DNA of 64,000 bases from Glandiceps talaboti. Taxonomy: Eukaryota > Hemichordata > Enteropneusta > Spengelidae. This document shows positions 26,453 to 38,280 of this stretch, piece by piece. The notes under the pieces are model-generated. The model did not search any database and had not been told where the DNA came from. It worked only from the letters and a program-made list of their open reading frames with translations. A program made the position numbers and the translations under genes. The stretch spans positions 4,224,422 through 4,288,421 of the forward strand of contig NC_135563.1 of assembly GCF_964340395.1 (NCBI RefSeq), written 5' to 3'. The first letter of the stretch is position 1. Each line of letters begins with the position of its first letter.

Positions 26453-29400
26453 TGACAGTCACTTTTCATAATTCAGGTAATAAAGATACAACTATTAAAC
26501 GCTATCACAGTAGTTTTGTGAAAAATAGTAAATCATAGTTTACAACAATATTAAAATTAGTTATAAAGGAAAGTGTATAAATTTTACATCTTTCTCAGTA
26601 AGGTATAATTTTAAAAAAAATTAACTTTTACATTGTAACTAGCTGATTTATGATATGCAATGGTTGATGAAACCTACCTCACATACCTACTTCTAGACAT
26701 TGCGAAAAAGTTGTTTTTTCACCCCTTTTTCTTTGTTGTATTAAGATTTTGACATGAACATATAGTCCAATAAAAAGAACCAATTCCAAAACTCAATGAC
26801 AAGGGTATAAAAAAGGCTATGAGTACAATGTTTTTCCTTGACATTGCTTTAAATACATACCTCATAGGCCTGTTACCTGGGCTGTCAACACATGCAAATA
26901 AGTTATTTGTGCTACTGCAAACAAATAGCAAGTTTATCAGTGTTTACCTGTGTCGTTACCATGGTGCCTGATCTTCACTGACCATAAGTATGTTTGAAGT
27001 GTTAAAAAACTATGAATCTAGGAGCTATTAGTACTATCAAATGTCTCTCTGTATAAATGCAGTATAAGTTAAACTCTGGAGAATAAGCACTAGCCATTGT
27101 ACCTTTCTGCTGCTTTAGAAATCTATACATCATTGAAGACTTTGGAGTGGACCCCTTAAATGTGTAATGTAAACAAAAGCTTTGACCCTGGTTTGGGGAC
27201 AACACCAGCGCAGAGCACTGGGGTTGAGTCGGCAGACACAACAGTATATAAACCGGCAACATACCTGATGAATAGCACTATGCAAACATAGATAACAGAA
27301 TCTACCAACTGGGAGACTCTCCATCAAAAACGTGCCAGCTTAAAGAGCAGTCCAGAAGGCTTACTTTTGATCAGCAGAAAAATACACTAGAGTTTTGACT
27401 TTGGAGCACTGATACGACACATAAAAGACGGGAGACCATGTGTGGCATTTACCTACTGTGGTACAACTGTTGAAATGGCACCTGTTTGATCAATCAACTC
27501 AGATATTTTACAGTCTCAATTTCTTCATGTTAAATGAACGGACTTGACAACTCTGTATGTGGTACAAACGTATCTTCAAGGTGGTGAAGGCTGTTTGGTG
27601 AGTTTCATCATACTCTTTTCTTTGAAAACTCAATGATATACAATTGAAAAAAAAATCATGCAATACTCGTGTGCTGTAAAGTTAAAAAACATGGACAATG
27701 TGATACTTTTAACACATGCCTGTACATGTCAACCAATCACTTGTAGCCCTACCTGAGTGCATGTAATCCAACCGACCATTCACTCAATGCTTTTCACACA
27801 GTGGTACCGATACAGTCAAACAATTTATACATTTGCGAAATCCAAACTTCGACAAACTTAATGAGAACAGTGTGCCATTGTGCAATTTTATCAGGGACCA
27901 TGAAGACAAACTATAATTATTGACTCCATTTATCAGTTACATGGCAGTCCAGCAACCAGTAGCACTTAATGTATTTATTAAAGCAATACTGTGATTCATC
28001 ATATTGTAGCTGTGAATGAAGTCACCTATCATTTATTGTAGACTAGTGGATCCTGGCACGCTGTACTATTAACCCTACACAGTGACATTTTGACAAGTCT
28101 GGTGTAAATTTATAACACGAGTCGACTTCTTTGATTGAATTCTACTCGACAGCAATGTTTTGTAGTCTTGTAATACAGTGGGTTTACATACTGGCAAACC
28201 AACCAGTATATTGAATTTTCACTATATACAAATCAGTCCATGAATGCAATTAAAATCAATGAATTTTTGTTACGACTTAGAAGTTTTTTTTTAATTTGAT
28301 GACAGCAGCAGCTCTCAGCTAAAATATAAATGTTTTTCATTTTTAATGTTTGTACAGAACATGGACAGACTTTTTAGTATGCTTAGTGGCTTTTCTCACC
28401 AGTCTACTCCATTTACTACTCTTCTTACACTTATTACCCATGACTTGTTTTCTATTCTGAATTCAATTGTTGTACTTCAAATACAAGTATGGTGAAACTG
28501 AAAGTGAGATATGGTACGCAATAACTCCATTCTCTGACCACATACTAGTTTAACTACACTTTTTTTATGTTCTACAACACATAAAAAACAGATAGTGTGA
28601 TACCCATTTGAAAAGGAAAGGAGCATGATTTGGATTTAAGTACTATTTTCACGAAATTTACATGATAAAATAACGTCTTTGGTACTTATTTCTCTTTTCT
28701 AAGTGATCACACTAAAGACATAAAAATTGTAAAAATTGGAGGACAAGATTTTAATGACTTTTATGTGTTATTCTCAGTGACTTTTGCAGTAGAGTAAAAC
28801 TACAAGGGATGACATGAAAAAACACTTGGTCCAGATTTCAATCTCTCAGATTAGAACCAGATTAGTTTTCATAATACTTAGCACGCAAATCTGTAGTGTC
28901 ACTAAGGAAGATACAACTTACAATAATACCAAATAAATACACAATATTTTGGCGAGAGTTTTGTGAAAAGCTTGATGAGGAAAACTTGTCTTAAAAGTAG
29001 AACAATGTGTTAGCCATCTAAACCTTCAAAAGAGTCTTCATAATGAGTTGTGCAATCCCTGTACAAGAAACAGTGACAGTTGTTATATGGTATTTGTTCT
29101 GAGAGCTTTCTCAAAGCTTGCCAAAATGGGTAATAAAATTTTAGGTTTAAATGTGAAACAATGTGTTGACCATCTCTAAAACCTGCAGAGTACATTTGTA
29201 TATTAAATGTGATCAACTGCATGCAATCCCTTTAACATAACATGGTGACCTGTTACATGGTATTATGGTGAGTGTTTTCTCAAAGTGTGACAACAAACGA
29301 GAGGAAAAATTTGGCTTTTTCAAAAAACACTCTCAGTTCTTCAACATACAAGTTATTAGTTAACCTCATGTACTGAAACTGATTGTGCAATTTCTTGACC

Positions 29401-30339
29401 CCTGTCACGCTATATAATAATATATATGTACAAGGGATTATTATGAAATATTTGGTACATTGTAAATTACAATATGTAAGTAGTCTGTCTCAACGTGTCT
29501 GGTATTTTAGCAAATATCTCAACTGAATAAGGAGGCTAGCATATGTGTAGTCACTCATTCTACGCCAAAAAACATTCCAATATAATATTACAAAGAAAAA
29601 CAATTTTTTTGTCCTCTAAATAAGTCAAGTTAACATGAATTCACAAACAAAAAATATTTTAATAGCATACATAGTCAGTAGCGTGAGGCATATTTAAAAT
29701 CAATAAGGCAGTTTCTGATTGGTTGATTGCTGTCTGTTAAATAGAACCAGCCAATCCTTATCCTCCTTGCAAAACTGGTCTAGGTCGCCTCTTTGTTATA
29801 TTTCCTCGTGTGGCACAAATACCAAACATGCTAAATATTTACTTGCTTTGCCTAGACTGACAAGTATGTCTATATATAAATTGTCGACATAATACATTAC
29901 TAATGTCGTCCACAGTATGGCTGTAAAAAGCTGATTGTGCAATTACAGTGCAACAGAAAGTGACACACATGCACACTTTTATCTAAATTGCTAATAACAA
30001 ATTCTGAACGATTCTCAAAAAAAAAAAACTGTGATGACATATTTTATTATTTGTAAGAATCTAACTGCTACTACCGGGTAATCTGATAATTGACCAGAAG
30101 TGAGAACAGCATGTATTACCTTGTACCTTTCTCAACCAGTCAATTCTAGTACAGTCTGTTGGCCTATTTATGGTCTTAGGTATCTACAAAAATCTCTTTA
30201 TTTCATTTCATTTTTTTGTGCCTCGTATTTTTTCCAGTGATTTCTTTTAATACACAAGAACACCCACACAATTCTACAGATATCCACTCTAATTTGGAAA
30301 TATACTACTACATGTATCATGACGTCACTGAGAAACTAG

Positions 30340-30432
30340 CTTTCCTGGTCAGTCCACAGACTCTTTCAAAGTCAACCAGGTTGGTCTGGCAACACATAGC
30401 ACTTGTGGGCTCCGTGTGAGAAATCTTCCTTA
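30340..30432. repeat. Dispersed repeat, partner at 15.69 kb
   Basis: Collinear with the 15.69-kb copy (TCAGTCCACAG, GGCAACACATAGCAC, CTCCGTGTGA). Confidence 0.6.
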
Positions 30433-30529
30433 ACTGCTCGAGTCATTACTGCAGGAGTACCCCCAAATACACATTCATCTTGTGAGTGAGACAACTAATG
30501 ATACAGCCTATACCCATCAAGTCTGTAGA

Positions 30530-30692
30530 TAGCCTAGAATGTAAAGACTTAGAGTATTCTGTGGAACACTTGCCCTGGGTTTGGGTCAGTCACTGTAAAT
30601 CCCTGTCTCCAGTGGGATTCGAACCCATAACCTTTCGACTGTTATTCGTGAGCTTTATTAAAGTTTTAACCACTATGCCACAGGGAGACATT
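30530..30692 (-). mobile_element. tRNA-derived SINE
   Basis: On the minus strand the 5' end has a tRNA-like head of about 85 nt: GTCTCCCTG, A-box TGGCATAGTGG (about 30670-30680), B-box GGTTCGAATCC (about 30614-30625) and 3' CCCACTGGAGAC. GTCTCC pairs with GGAGAC as an acceptor stem, and the T-arm pairs except for one mismatch. A non-tRNA body follows (GTGACTGACCCAAACCCAGG and onward). The head's central arms look degenerate, so I call a SINE and not a working tRNA gene. Open frames on both strands here come from it. Confidence 0.75.
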
Positions 30693-33600
30693 AACCAATC
30701 TTCCAAAGTTTGCCGTCTTCTAACATACAGATGACCTGTATCTATCAACAGATCTAGACCAACAGCTATACTATAATCACATAAATCCTTCTGGCTACAA
30801 ACATATTTGCACCATTTCTGATATGAACCCACACCTAATAAAACAATCGATCATCCTGGCTACAGATCTCCCAACCTCATTGACAGAGCTATGGTCACAG
30901 CTCCTTCGAACTATCTTCCATAATTGGTGACAGATCTATCAACTTCATGACAGATCTATGACATGATGGTCACAGTCTTTTTCAACTATCTGTTATCTTG
31001 GCTAAAGATCTGTCTTGGTTAGAGATCTATCCTCAATGACAACAGAGCTGTTACAACAACTCTATTCCGACTTTGTCATCGCTGTCTACAGACTCATTCT
31101 TGTTGACAGCTCTGTGGCCACAGCTCTATATTTCACCTATCTGCCTTTCTGGCTACAAATCTGTCCTACATGAAATTGAAATTGCTAGTTTCTGTGGTGT
31201 TTTTTTGTAAGGTTTTCATTTTGTTTTCTCCACCCAAACACACGCCAGACAGACTATACTGTTGGTAAATTCAATTACTATTTAAACACCTCAATAAAGA
31301 CCTTGAAAATAAACAATTATGATAACTAACTGCTACAATTGACTCTGTCATAACAGTCATATAGACAGACCTCAGAGAGCCATTCAACTAAAACTAATGC
31401 TGTTGATAGAATCAATTACAATTTAACCCTATCTGTCCAGACTTTGCAAATATAATAAACAATTATTATAAGTAACTGCTACAATAATTGACAATGGCAT
31501 ATTAAACAGTCATATTGACAAATCTGCAATAGCCATAGGGTTGTTTAACGTGAGTTAAAACTAATAGTGTTGGTAGACTCGGTGACATGTTTAACCTTCT
31601 CAGTGCTGACTTTTGGAAATAAACATTGAAGAGAATGTAAACATAACACATAGTAGCAACTACGCAACATCAGCTATTCTGACACCGCTTGACCTATGGA
31701 ATAAATTAGAAAACCGCCCCTTGTGTACATGATATATGTTACAGGTATATCGTAAACTGAGAATAACTTCAATAGTTTCAAACCATTGAGTCAGATTACA
31801 TGATAATTATCTGAGTATGATGTTAACAATACAATGTATCTTGTATTGTTAATGCTTCATAACTGACGTCCTACACGATATTTTAAAAACAGAAACATTG
31901 ATAAATCGCTGGGTTCTGTGGCAGGTAGCATGCTTAAGCCTAATAAAATAAATTGTGTTGTTCCGATTACTTGACCCCACCTATTTTTTCATTGCTGACC
32001 GTAAATTTTTTTTTACATATTCAAAAAAAAAAATATTGCAAAAATTGTGAGGTCTCACCAGAAATAGTGGATACAGAAACTGAAATCAACTTAAAGAGAC
32101 AATATAACACTGTTCTTTCAATCTGTAATGGATATACATCTGATGGGAAGAAACCAATAACGCAGAGACCATACGGAAAATAACGGAAAACATAACTACC
32201 TAAACTAGACACTCACATATGAAAAAAAATAAAGTAAAATAAAGTAAAAAATCTGCCAAGTCAAAATTGAGCGTAATAGGAACCACACAATTGATTTATT
32301 AGGTCTTACTTAGACTCCAAATCTAGGATATTTTATTTTTGTGAGCCACTCAAAATGAAAGGAGCCCAATTCAGATCTGAACTGTTATTTTTCCTTGACT
32401 TTCACTTAAAGTTAAAGTGTGCCATCGTCATTCTAGAAAAATTATGGCAAACGTTTTTACGAGGTTTTCTATCCATACAAAGTCAGAAATGGTGTACATT
32501 GTATTAACCAATTCAACACACTCACTGAAATGCAACAAGAGTACTATTTCTAAAAAACTCGAACACTTGCAGAAGTGGCCAATGCCCACCGATTAGACAT
32601 CACTTTCTGTTGTGCCAGAAAGCTTAGGGAGTCTGCTGTGTTTATGTTTGCATTGCACAGACACAAAAAAGACTCCCTAAATCAGTGTACACAAACAAAG
32701 AGTGCGATCAGTGGCAACAGATAATGATCAAATTCATCAGCCCCTGAGCATGTAATTTCTACCCTTTCCATACGATTAACTCAAGAAGTATATGTCGGGT
32801 CAAAAAATGGCAAATGTTTTTGGAAAGAGCAAAACATGCCAAACATTTCATCTGACAAGTCACTATAAATTTAATACAAAGGCTTATATAATATGTAACC
32901 CTTTTCTCTAATGAAACATATTTAACCATGTTGTTTTGCATGCAGGCAAACTTTATTTATGACCCGATGACATAATTTTCATTTATAGCAAAAGCACCAG
33001 GAAACTAAGGTTACATCAAAAGAATACTGTAGAATGATTTCACACTGACTTCGTACCAAAAATTTATACTGGATATGTTTTATGTAACTATTTTACTTAA
33101 TTTAAGAAAAAAATGTCTAACATTAGACTACCTGTAACCTGTGTGTAATTTTTGTCTTTTTTTATCAACTGACTACCGTGTGAAACATATTGTCATCTTC
33201 ACCTCTGGTTTCCATTCAGAAATGACATCAAAAATGTTATCCATTGTGACTTATTTATGAGGCTAAAAGTTACAAGTCACAAGTCAAACAGACCAAAGGT
33301 GTAAGACATTTATTATTTCATATTATCTTTATAATTCATACTGTGTACATGTCAAACTTAATATCATAATAATCAATATATCAACTCCTCTCAACCTAGA
33401 TCTCAGTGTAGTCTTTACTAATATTTCATTCAACTCACCCTAACACCACAGTAGTTAGCTGTATTGTAAACAACAAACCAAGTAAAAAAACACTTCTTCT
33501 AACATCACCTCATAACACCTAATCTACGTATTTTCAAAACTTTGTGTCATTCCTAATACAAAAACATTTTACTTTTTTTTCCACATTATACGATGCTATT

Positions 33601-33883
33601 AGAGCCCCCTCAATCTCACCTTAGACCAAACATTGGCCATTCATAATCATGCTGTCATTTCTGACACCAGGACTACACAGAGTGATTTCTAGTCTAGTCC
33701 CTATACTACGGCATTGTTACAATTTACACCTCCACTCACAGAGACCACACTGGCATCCCGACTAAGTGATTTTTACCTGTGGATGCATATCAGTTTAAAA
33801 TAGACTGTAGTATTAAACAGACAGTCAAATATTAATCCCATACATCATTCCAAATCCCCCATAAGATTTCTACTACTGTTAAC

Positions 33884-33958
33884 TTGACACCAAATTTCAT
33901 CCGACATTTATCATGGCATCTACCATTCATTCAGTCCACAGAAAACTACCACACTTCT
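33884..33958 (-). pseudogene. Pseudo-exon copy C of FBXW4 exon 2 (3' part)
   Basis: Third copy of the exon 2 end, 125 bp further downstream in gene order. It shares the TGG-to-TGA stop and flanking bases with copy B, so B and C derive from one changed copy. The donor consensus is weakened to AA|GTTAAC. A poly-C tract (33961-33975) separates it from copy B. Confidence 0.8.
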
Positions 33959-33976
33959 TCCCCCCCCCCCCCCCCA
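33959..33976. repeat. Poly-C tract between pseudo-exon copies
   Basis: Run of about 15 C with one A, within the region of duplicated exon 2 copies. Confidence 0.95.
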
Positions 33977-34002
33977 CCCTTTGCTTGACAACAAAGAACT
34001 CA

Positions 34003-34080
34003 ACTTACTTGACACCAAATTTTATCAGATATTTATCACGGCATCTACCATTCATTCAGTCCACAGAAAACTACCACACT
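34003..34080 (-). pseudogene. Pseudo-exon copy B of FBXW4 exon 2 (3' part plus donor)
   Basis: Nearly identical to the last part of exon 2 and its splice donor: it keeps ATGAATGGTAGATGCCGTGA and the AA|GTAAGT donor. In the FBXW4 frame the conserved Trp codon TGG has become TGA, a stop. Upstream homology to exon 2 is lost just before that codon, although copies B and C still match each other there. The donor is intact, so splicing into it from a cryptic acceptor would add a premature stop. This looks like a local tandem duplication (154 bp from the true exon end). Confidence 0.85.
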
Positions 34081-34162
34081 GCCCCCCTCCTCTCTTACAG
34101 GTCTGCCCCTCACCTCACCTCCCCAAGCCCCCTTTAGCATGGAAAGAAAGAACTCTACTTAC

Positions 34163-34255
34163 TTGACACCAAATTTCATCAGACATTTATCACGGCATCT
34201 ACCATTCATCCAGTTCATTGAAATACGACATCTTTCCTTCACAGACAGACACCGA
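34163..34255 (-). CDS. FBXW4: FBXW4 exon 2: linker between F-box and WD40 region
   Basis: A 93-nt internal exon found by searching the minus strand for the conserved Asn-Trp-x-x-Gly-Arg-Cys motif of FBXW4. The acceptor is preceded by TTTAATTTTACAG and the donor reads AA|GTAAGT. It encodes residues 64-93, including SVKERCRISMNWMNGRCR. Vertebrate FBXW4 has VKERVKVSQNW..GRC at this place. The entry phase completes an Arg codon begun in exon 1, and the exit phase gives Asn with the first base of exon 3. That reproduces the Asn-Leu-x-Pro-Trp junction I recall in fish FBXW4. Joining in frame at both ends makes chance very unlikely. Two broken copies of the exon's last part lie just downstream in intron 2. 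Confidence 0.95.
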
Positions 34256-34756
34256 CTGTAAAATTAAAGTCAACAAGGAGAATATCAATAATTGTGATTA
34301 TAGAATCAATTAAAGACAATATTTGATAAGTGAAATCTTTCATGATTTATGTATAAAGTTACGTGTTCTTATAAATCAATTATGACATACCTGTAATCAC
34401 ACAATTTGATAAGATGACATGATAGTCTTAATTGGTTAATTGATGCATAGAATATGAAGATGAATATCAATACATTTGGGATATGATTGCAATGCACGGT
34501 TGTAATAAATTGAATTTGCTTGACCTGCATACAAATTTACTATCACAGTATCATGGAATTGACTTTCCTTTATGTGTCCACCTGACCTGTAAATCCTTTG
34601 GGTTTGATTCATGTTTCAGGAAATACCCCAAGGTTGTAAATAACTTCAAATTTTGTGGGAAAAAACGTTAATCATAATGAAATTTAATTTTTATCAAAAT
34701 GAATATTTGAGGGCGAGAATGATTATTCATGGACTCTGGATTTATAGTTGTTGATA

Positions 34757-34973
34757 ATAATTTCTACTCACAGATTCAAAATATTTCTTAGAACCATCGA
34801 TCCCAAATTGTTGCCGTCACCTCATCAGCATTGTCAGGGGTGTACACTAACTGTGCCTTCCGCGACATGGGACAATAGCCCATTGTAATATACCTCTGAC
34901 GACGCTGACGAGACATCAGCGAAAATCTGGGATTTGCTTCCAAGAAACTTTTGGATCATAAGTAGACATTTTC
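34757..34973. mobile_element. Long-terminal-inverted-repeat MITE
   Basis: The left arm (TTCTACTCACAGATTCAAAA ... CTCATCAGCATTGTCAGGGG) is the inverted, diverged match of the right arm (CCTCTGACGACGCTGACGAG ... TTTTGGATCATAAGTAGA). Arms are about 85-90 bp around a short centre. Boundaries are approximate. CpG is locally high, unlike its intronic surroundings. Confidence 0.65.
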
Positions 34974-35277
34974 ATGAGTGAATATTTGAGTGTTTTATAT
35001 TTTTCATTTTTTCTACCGTATGAAAACAAGTGTGTTAGTTACATTTAGTAGAGTCTCTTTCAGTCTGATAGCTTTGCTGAATTGTTTTCATTTCAGTTAG
35101 TTGGACCAAATAACTTTAGCTATGAGTGCACAAAATGTCCCCTGGATAGATTTTATGATTTGCTCCTTATCAGTTGATTACATACAATTAAGTACATACT
35201 GTGACAGAGCTGGCGTCACCAGTTCTGTAACAGTGACCTGTTTAAATACATTGTCATGATAGTCTAGTTCTTATACG

Positions 35278-35601
35278 ACACATTACGATTACTACGATCC
35301 TCTCTCTACTCACATATAGGGAAAGTCGTTATTCTAGCACAGAAATCTGACGAAGGGTAAACAATGCATGTCAGTAGTAATCCATTACAAATTGACAGAC
35401 AGTTGCAATTGGTTAGTTCCTTTACACAACTGCTCATTAACTGAACTCCACCTGAAACTAAAATCACATGGGGATGCCATAACGTCATCATGTTTATATG
35501 AACGCAGCCAGGGGAAGCACAGATTTTTGTGCTAGAATAAGGACTTTCCCTATAGCACATTATGTATGCGAATGGAGATGATTGTAGTAATCGTAATGTG
35601 T
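35278..35601. mobile_element. MITE with roughly 70-bp terminal inverted repeats
   Basis: Ends ACACATTACGATTACTAC and GTAGTAATCGTAATGTGT are perfect inverted repeats. A further inner block, ATAGGGAAAGTCGTTATTCT / AGAATAAGGACTTTCCCTAT, also matches in inverse. About 324 bp. No transposase is present. Confidence 0.88.
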
Positions 35602-35835
35602 TATATATGAACTACACTATATCATGATATGGATTACAACGATACTTTGATTTTTCTCAACACATACATGTAGCTACTTGGTCCATGTATAAAAATATTG
35701 ACAAGCCATCACAAATGTCAAATGACTATTATCTTCATATCTACATTTATAGCCTTGAACAGTGCACTGAAATGTAGGCTAACACTTTTAAAGATGTTAA
35801 ACTATTATTACTATCACTATGATTATTATTTAGTG

Positions 35836-35866
35836 ACGCCCCCCCCCCCCCACCCGCCCCCCCCAA
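35836..35866. repeat. Poly-C tract
   Basis: C-rich run (CCCCCCCCCCC ACCCG CCCCCC). A similar run occurs at about 37876-37899. Confidence 0.9.
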
Positions 35867-36183
35867 ACAATGCACTGAGTCAAACAGTAGATACATGGTA
35901 ACTTTTTTGTTATCATTGTTTCTTTTTGTCTCTTGAAAAATACAACAAATCTTCACTTGAATCAGTTCTGATTCCTTGAAATATTCCTGTTTACTACTCA
36001 TTGATATGTACACTGACTTGATGTTCATATGTAAACATTCATAAAACACACAGACAAAACAGCTCAGTTATCATGAAATAATGTAGATTTATGGTATGAT
36101 TTGGGCAATCTTTCAGACCTCAATACAAGTAAAGTAATATAAATACATAGAGAATTAAACAAAGGTTATGCAACATATCAAAT

Positions 36184-36187
36184 CTAT

Positions 36188-36226
<39 letters not shown>

Positions 36227-36227
36227 G
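36184..36227. repeat. (ATTT)n tetranucleotide tract
   Basis: About eleven perfect copies of ATTT. Confidence 0.95.
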
Positions 36228-37329
36228 TATAGTACACATAATACATCTGGAGGGGGGATTATCAAAGATACACTGTACAGTAAAATGAAGCAAAGAATAA
36301 ACAAAATAATGCTACACTGCAAAAAAATACTCACTACAAAATAAAGCACATATTAAAATAGGAAAAAAAAAGAGAGAGTACATTTCAGACATAATCAGGT
36401 ATAGCTATCAAGATGTAGTATTGTTAGCAGAACAGTGATGTCAATAAGTATGGCAAAAAGAACTCAAAATCACACTAAGTATTTCAGAGAAGAGGATATA
36501 CTACATGTATTACAAGGGTTTTATTTTGACTTCATGAAGAGTCACACAGCTGTATTTGTATAGCAAATAATGCAACCACACATAACTACTTGAGATCTGT
36601 TCAACAACCTTTAAAATACATTTCAAACCACTACCAACATCAACCTCCAAAACATAGGTATTCATACCGGACCCATTCACATTTACAGTTTATAGTTTGT
36701 AAACAAAATATCTGTGTTGGCAAAAATGTGCCCTACATTAAAATCTTAGAAAGTTCAAATTTATGAGTATTTTGAATTGAAATTGAATTCTATTCCCTGA
36801 AAATGCCAACTGAGGTGCCAAACTAGTTGGAGAGTCAACTCAAGCTGTTTTTGTACTTATTACTGCAAATGTAATAGAATGACTCTTTGTGTCACAAAGG
36901 CTTAGAATTTAGGTGTTTGAGACACACACAATCCTTGTCATAAAGGCTTAGCATTTGAGGGTTTTAACTTTTATGCAACAATTTATTCTAAAAACTGCAT
37001 CAATATGAACCAACAAAACAGACAATCTAGGCAACAGAAGTTTTCAGATACCAACAATACACATGATGAGATATTACTTTTACTCAAAGTTTCAAAATAG
37101 CATCCACTAACTTGAATAAGTAAGCCAACACATACTTGGTACTAAGTTCTGTGAGAAGAAGTTAAAATCACTCAAGAACAAGTCTTCACAGAAGACACAT
37201 ATCCTCAAATTCTTTACTTCTATGTGATAATGGTGGCATGATTTAAAAGAAATTGGTGGCAGCAGATAAATACTACAAAGTGTCTGTGATAATGTAAAAA
37301 GTGGCTTGATTTTGATACTTAGATCCAGA

Positions 37330-37352
37330 AGGTCAAGTCAAGGTCAAGGTCA
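37330..37352 (+). promoter_or_regulatory. Cluster of AGGTCA nuclear-receptor half-sites
   Basis: AGGTCA at 37330, 37341 and 37347 forms two overlapping TCAAGGTCA extended half-sites (the ERR/NR5A-type motif). It lies in FBXW4 intron 1. A regulatory role is only inferred. Confidence 0.25.
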
Positions 37353-37557
37353 TAAAAGACAGCTTACACATGATAACATAGTGGTAGACACTTGAATGGA
37401 GTCACTAGTATGTATTAATGTTTTTGAGTTTTATGCAGTAAATCATGATTTTTAACTTCAAATATGGCAGGCATTCAGTAAAAAGTGATATGAGCACAAC
37501 AAATAATGCACAAGTATATTTCTGTTGTTCTGTAATATCTTTAGCCATAAAACACAA

Positions 37558-37682
37558 CATAAAAGCTCACATTCACAAACAAATTTCAAGTTCCCCTGGA
37601 CTTTCATGTACACATAAAGAGGTAATAAAACTGTTCATATCAAACCATGAAATGTAACAAAAGTCTCTGTAGCTCCAACATG
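37558..37682. repeat. Dispersed repeat, partner at 20.64 kb
   Basis: Collinear with 20635-20765, with scattered substitutions. Confidence 0.7.
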
Positions 37683-38176
37683 TTACATACATGCTAAGTT
37701 TTATTAATCAAATTCATTTATTTACTTCCACTTGTAAATACTTGCATGTCACTGGTTGTAATTATAATGGGATTTTTACTGGTATGCAAACCTTTTGAAT
37801 CCTTGGTTCTGTACTCACAACAGTAGTATGTGCTAAAACTTGTGGCTGTCAATGTCAAAAACTATTCTGGCTAATGCCCCCCCCCCCCCACCCCCACCCC
37901 TACTCCTGGTGTGTTATTCCTTACCCAGGATCAGTTAGGTAGCATAGACACTGAAACTAAACTTCAAACAATTTGCATACTAATCTGCATATGAACAGAT
38001 ATACATGTATATCTGAAAAAATATTATATGTCGTGACTATCTATACATGCAATATTTTGGTGTGGCATTTCCTTTTACCTTTTTAGTAAATAGAAACCTC
38101 AAATTCCAAGTATTATCACAATTTTTATCTACACTAACTTTTATTTTGGAAAAACAGAAACTAGACTTAATTACAT

Positions 38177-38280
38177 CATCACCATCACCACCATCACCAC
38201 CACATCACCATCACCACCATCACCACCATCATCACCATCACCACCATCACCACCATCACCACCATCACCACCACATCACG
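38177..38280. repeat. (CATCAC)n / CAC-CAT trinucleotide tract
   Basis: Mixed CATCAC and CACCAT repeats encode a run of His in one frame (within 38047-38370). The surrounding peptide shows no domain, so the open frame is a repeat artefact. Confidence 0.92.

Noticed and set aside
30486-30832. Open frames with a GFEP-like peptide on both strands
   Set aside because: The peptide is the translation of the tRNA B-box region of the SINE.
35306-35560. 84-codon minus-strand open frame
   Set aside because: It lies wholly inside the inverted-repeat element at 35278-35601 and has no domain.
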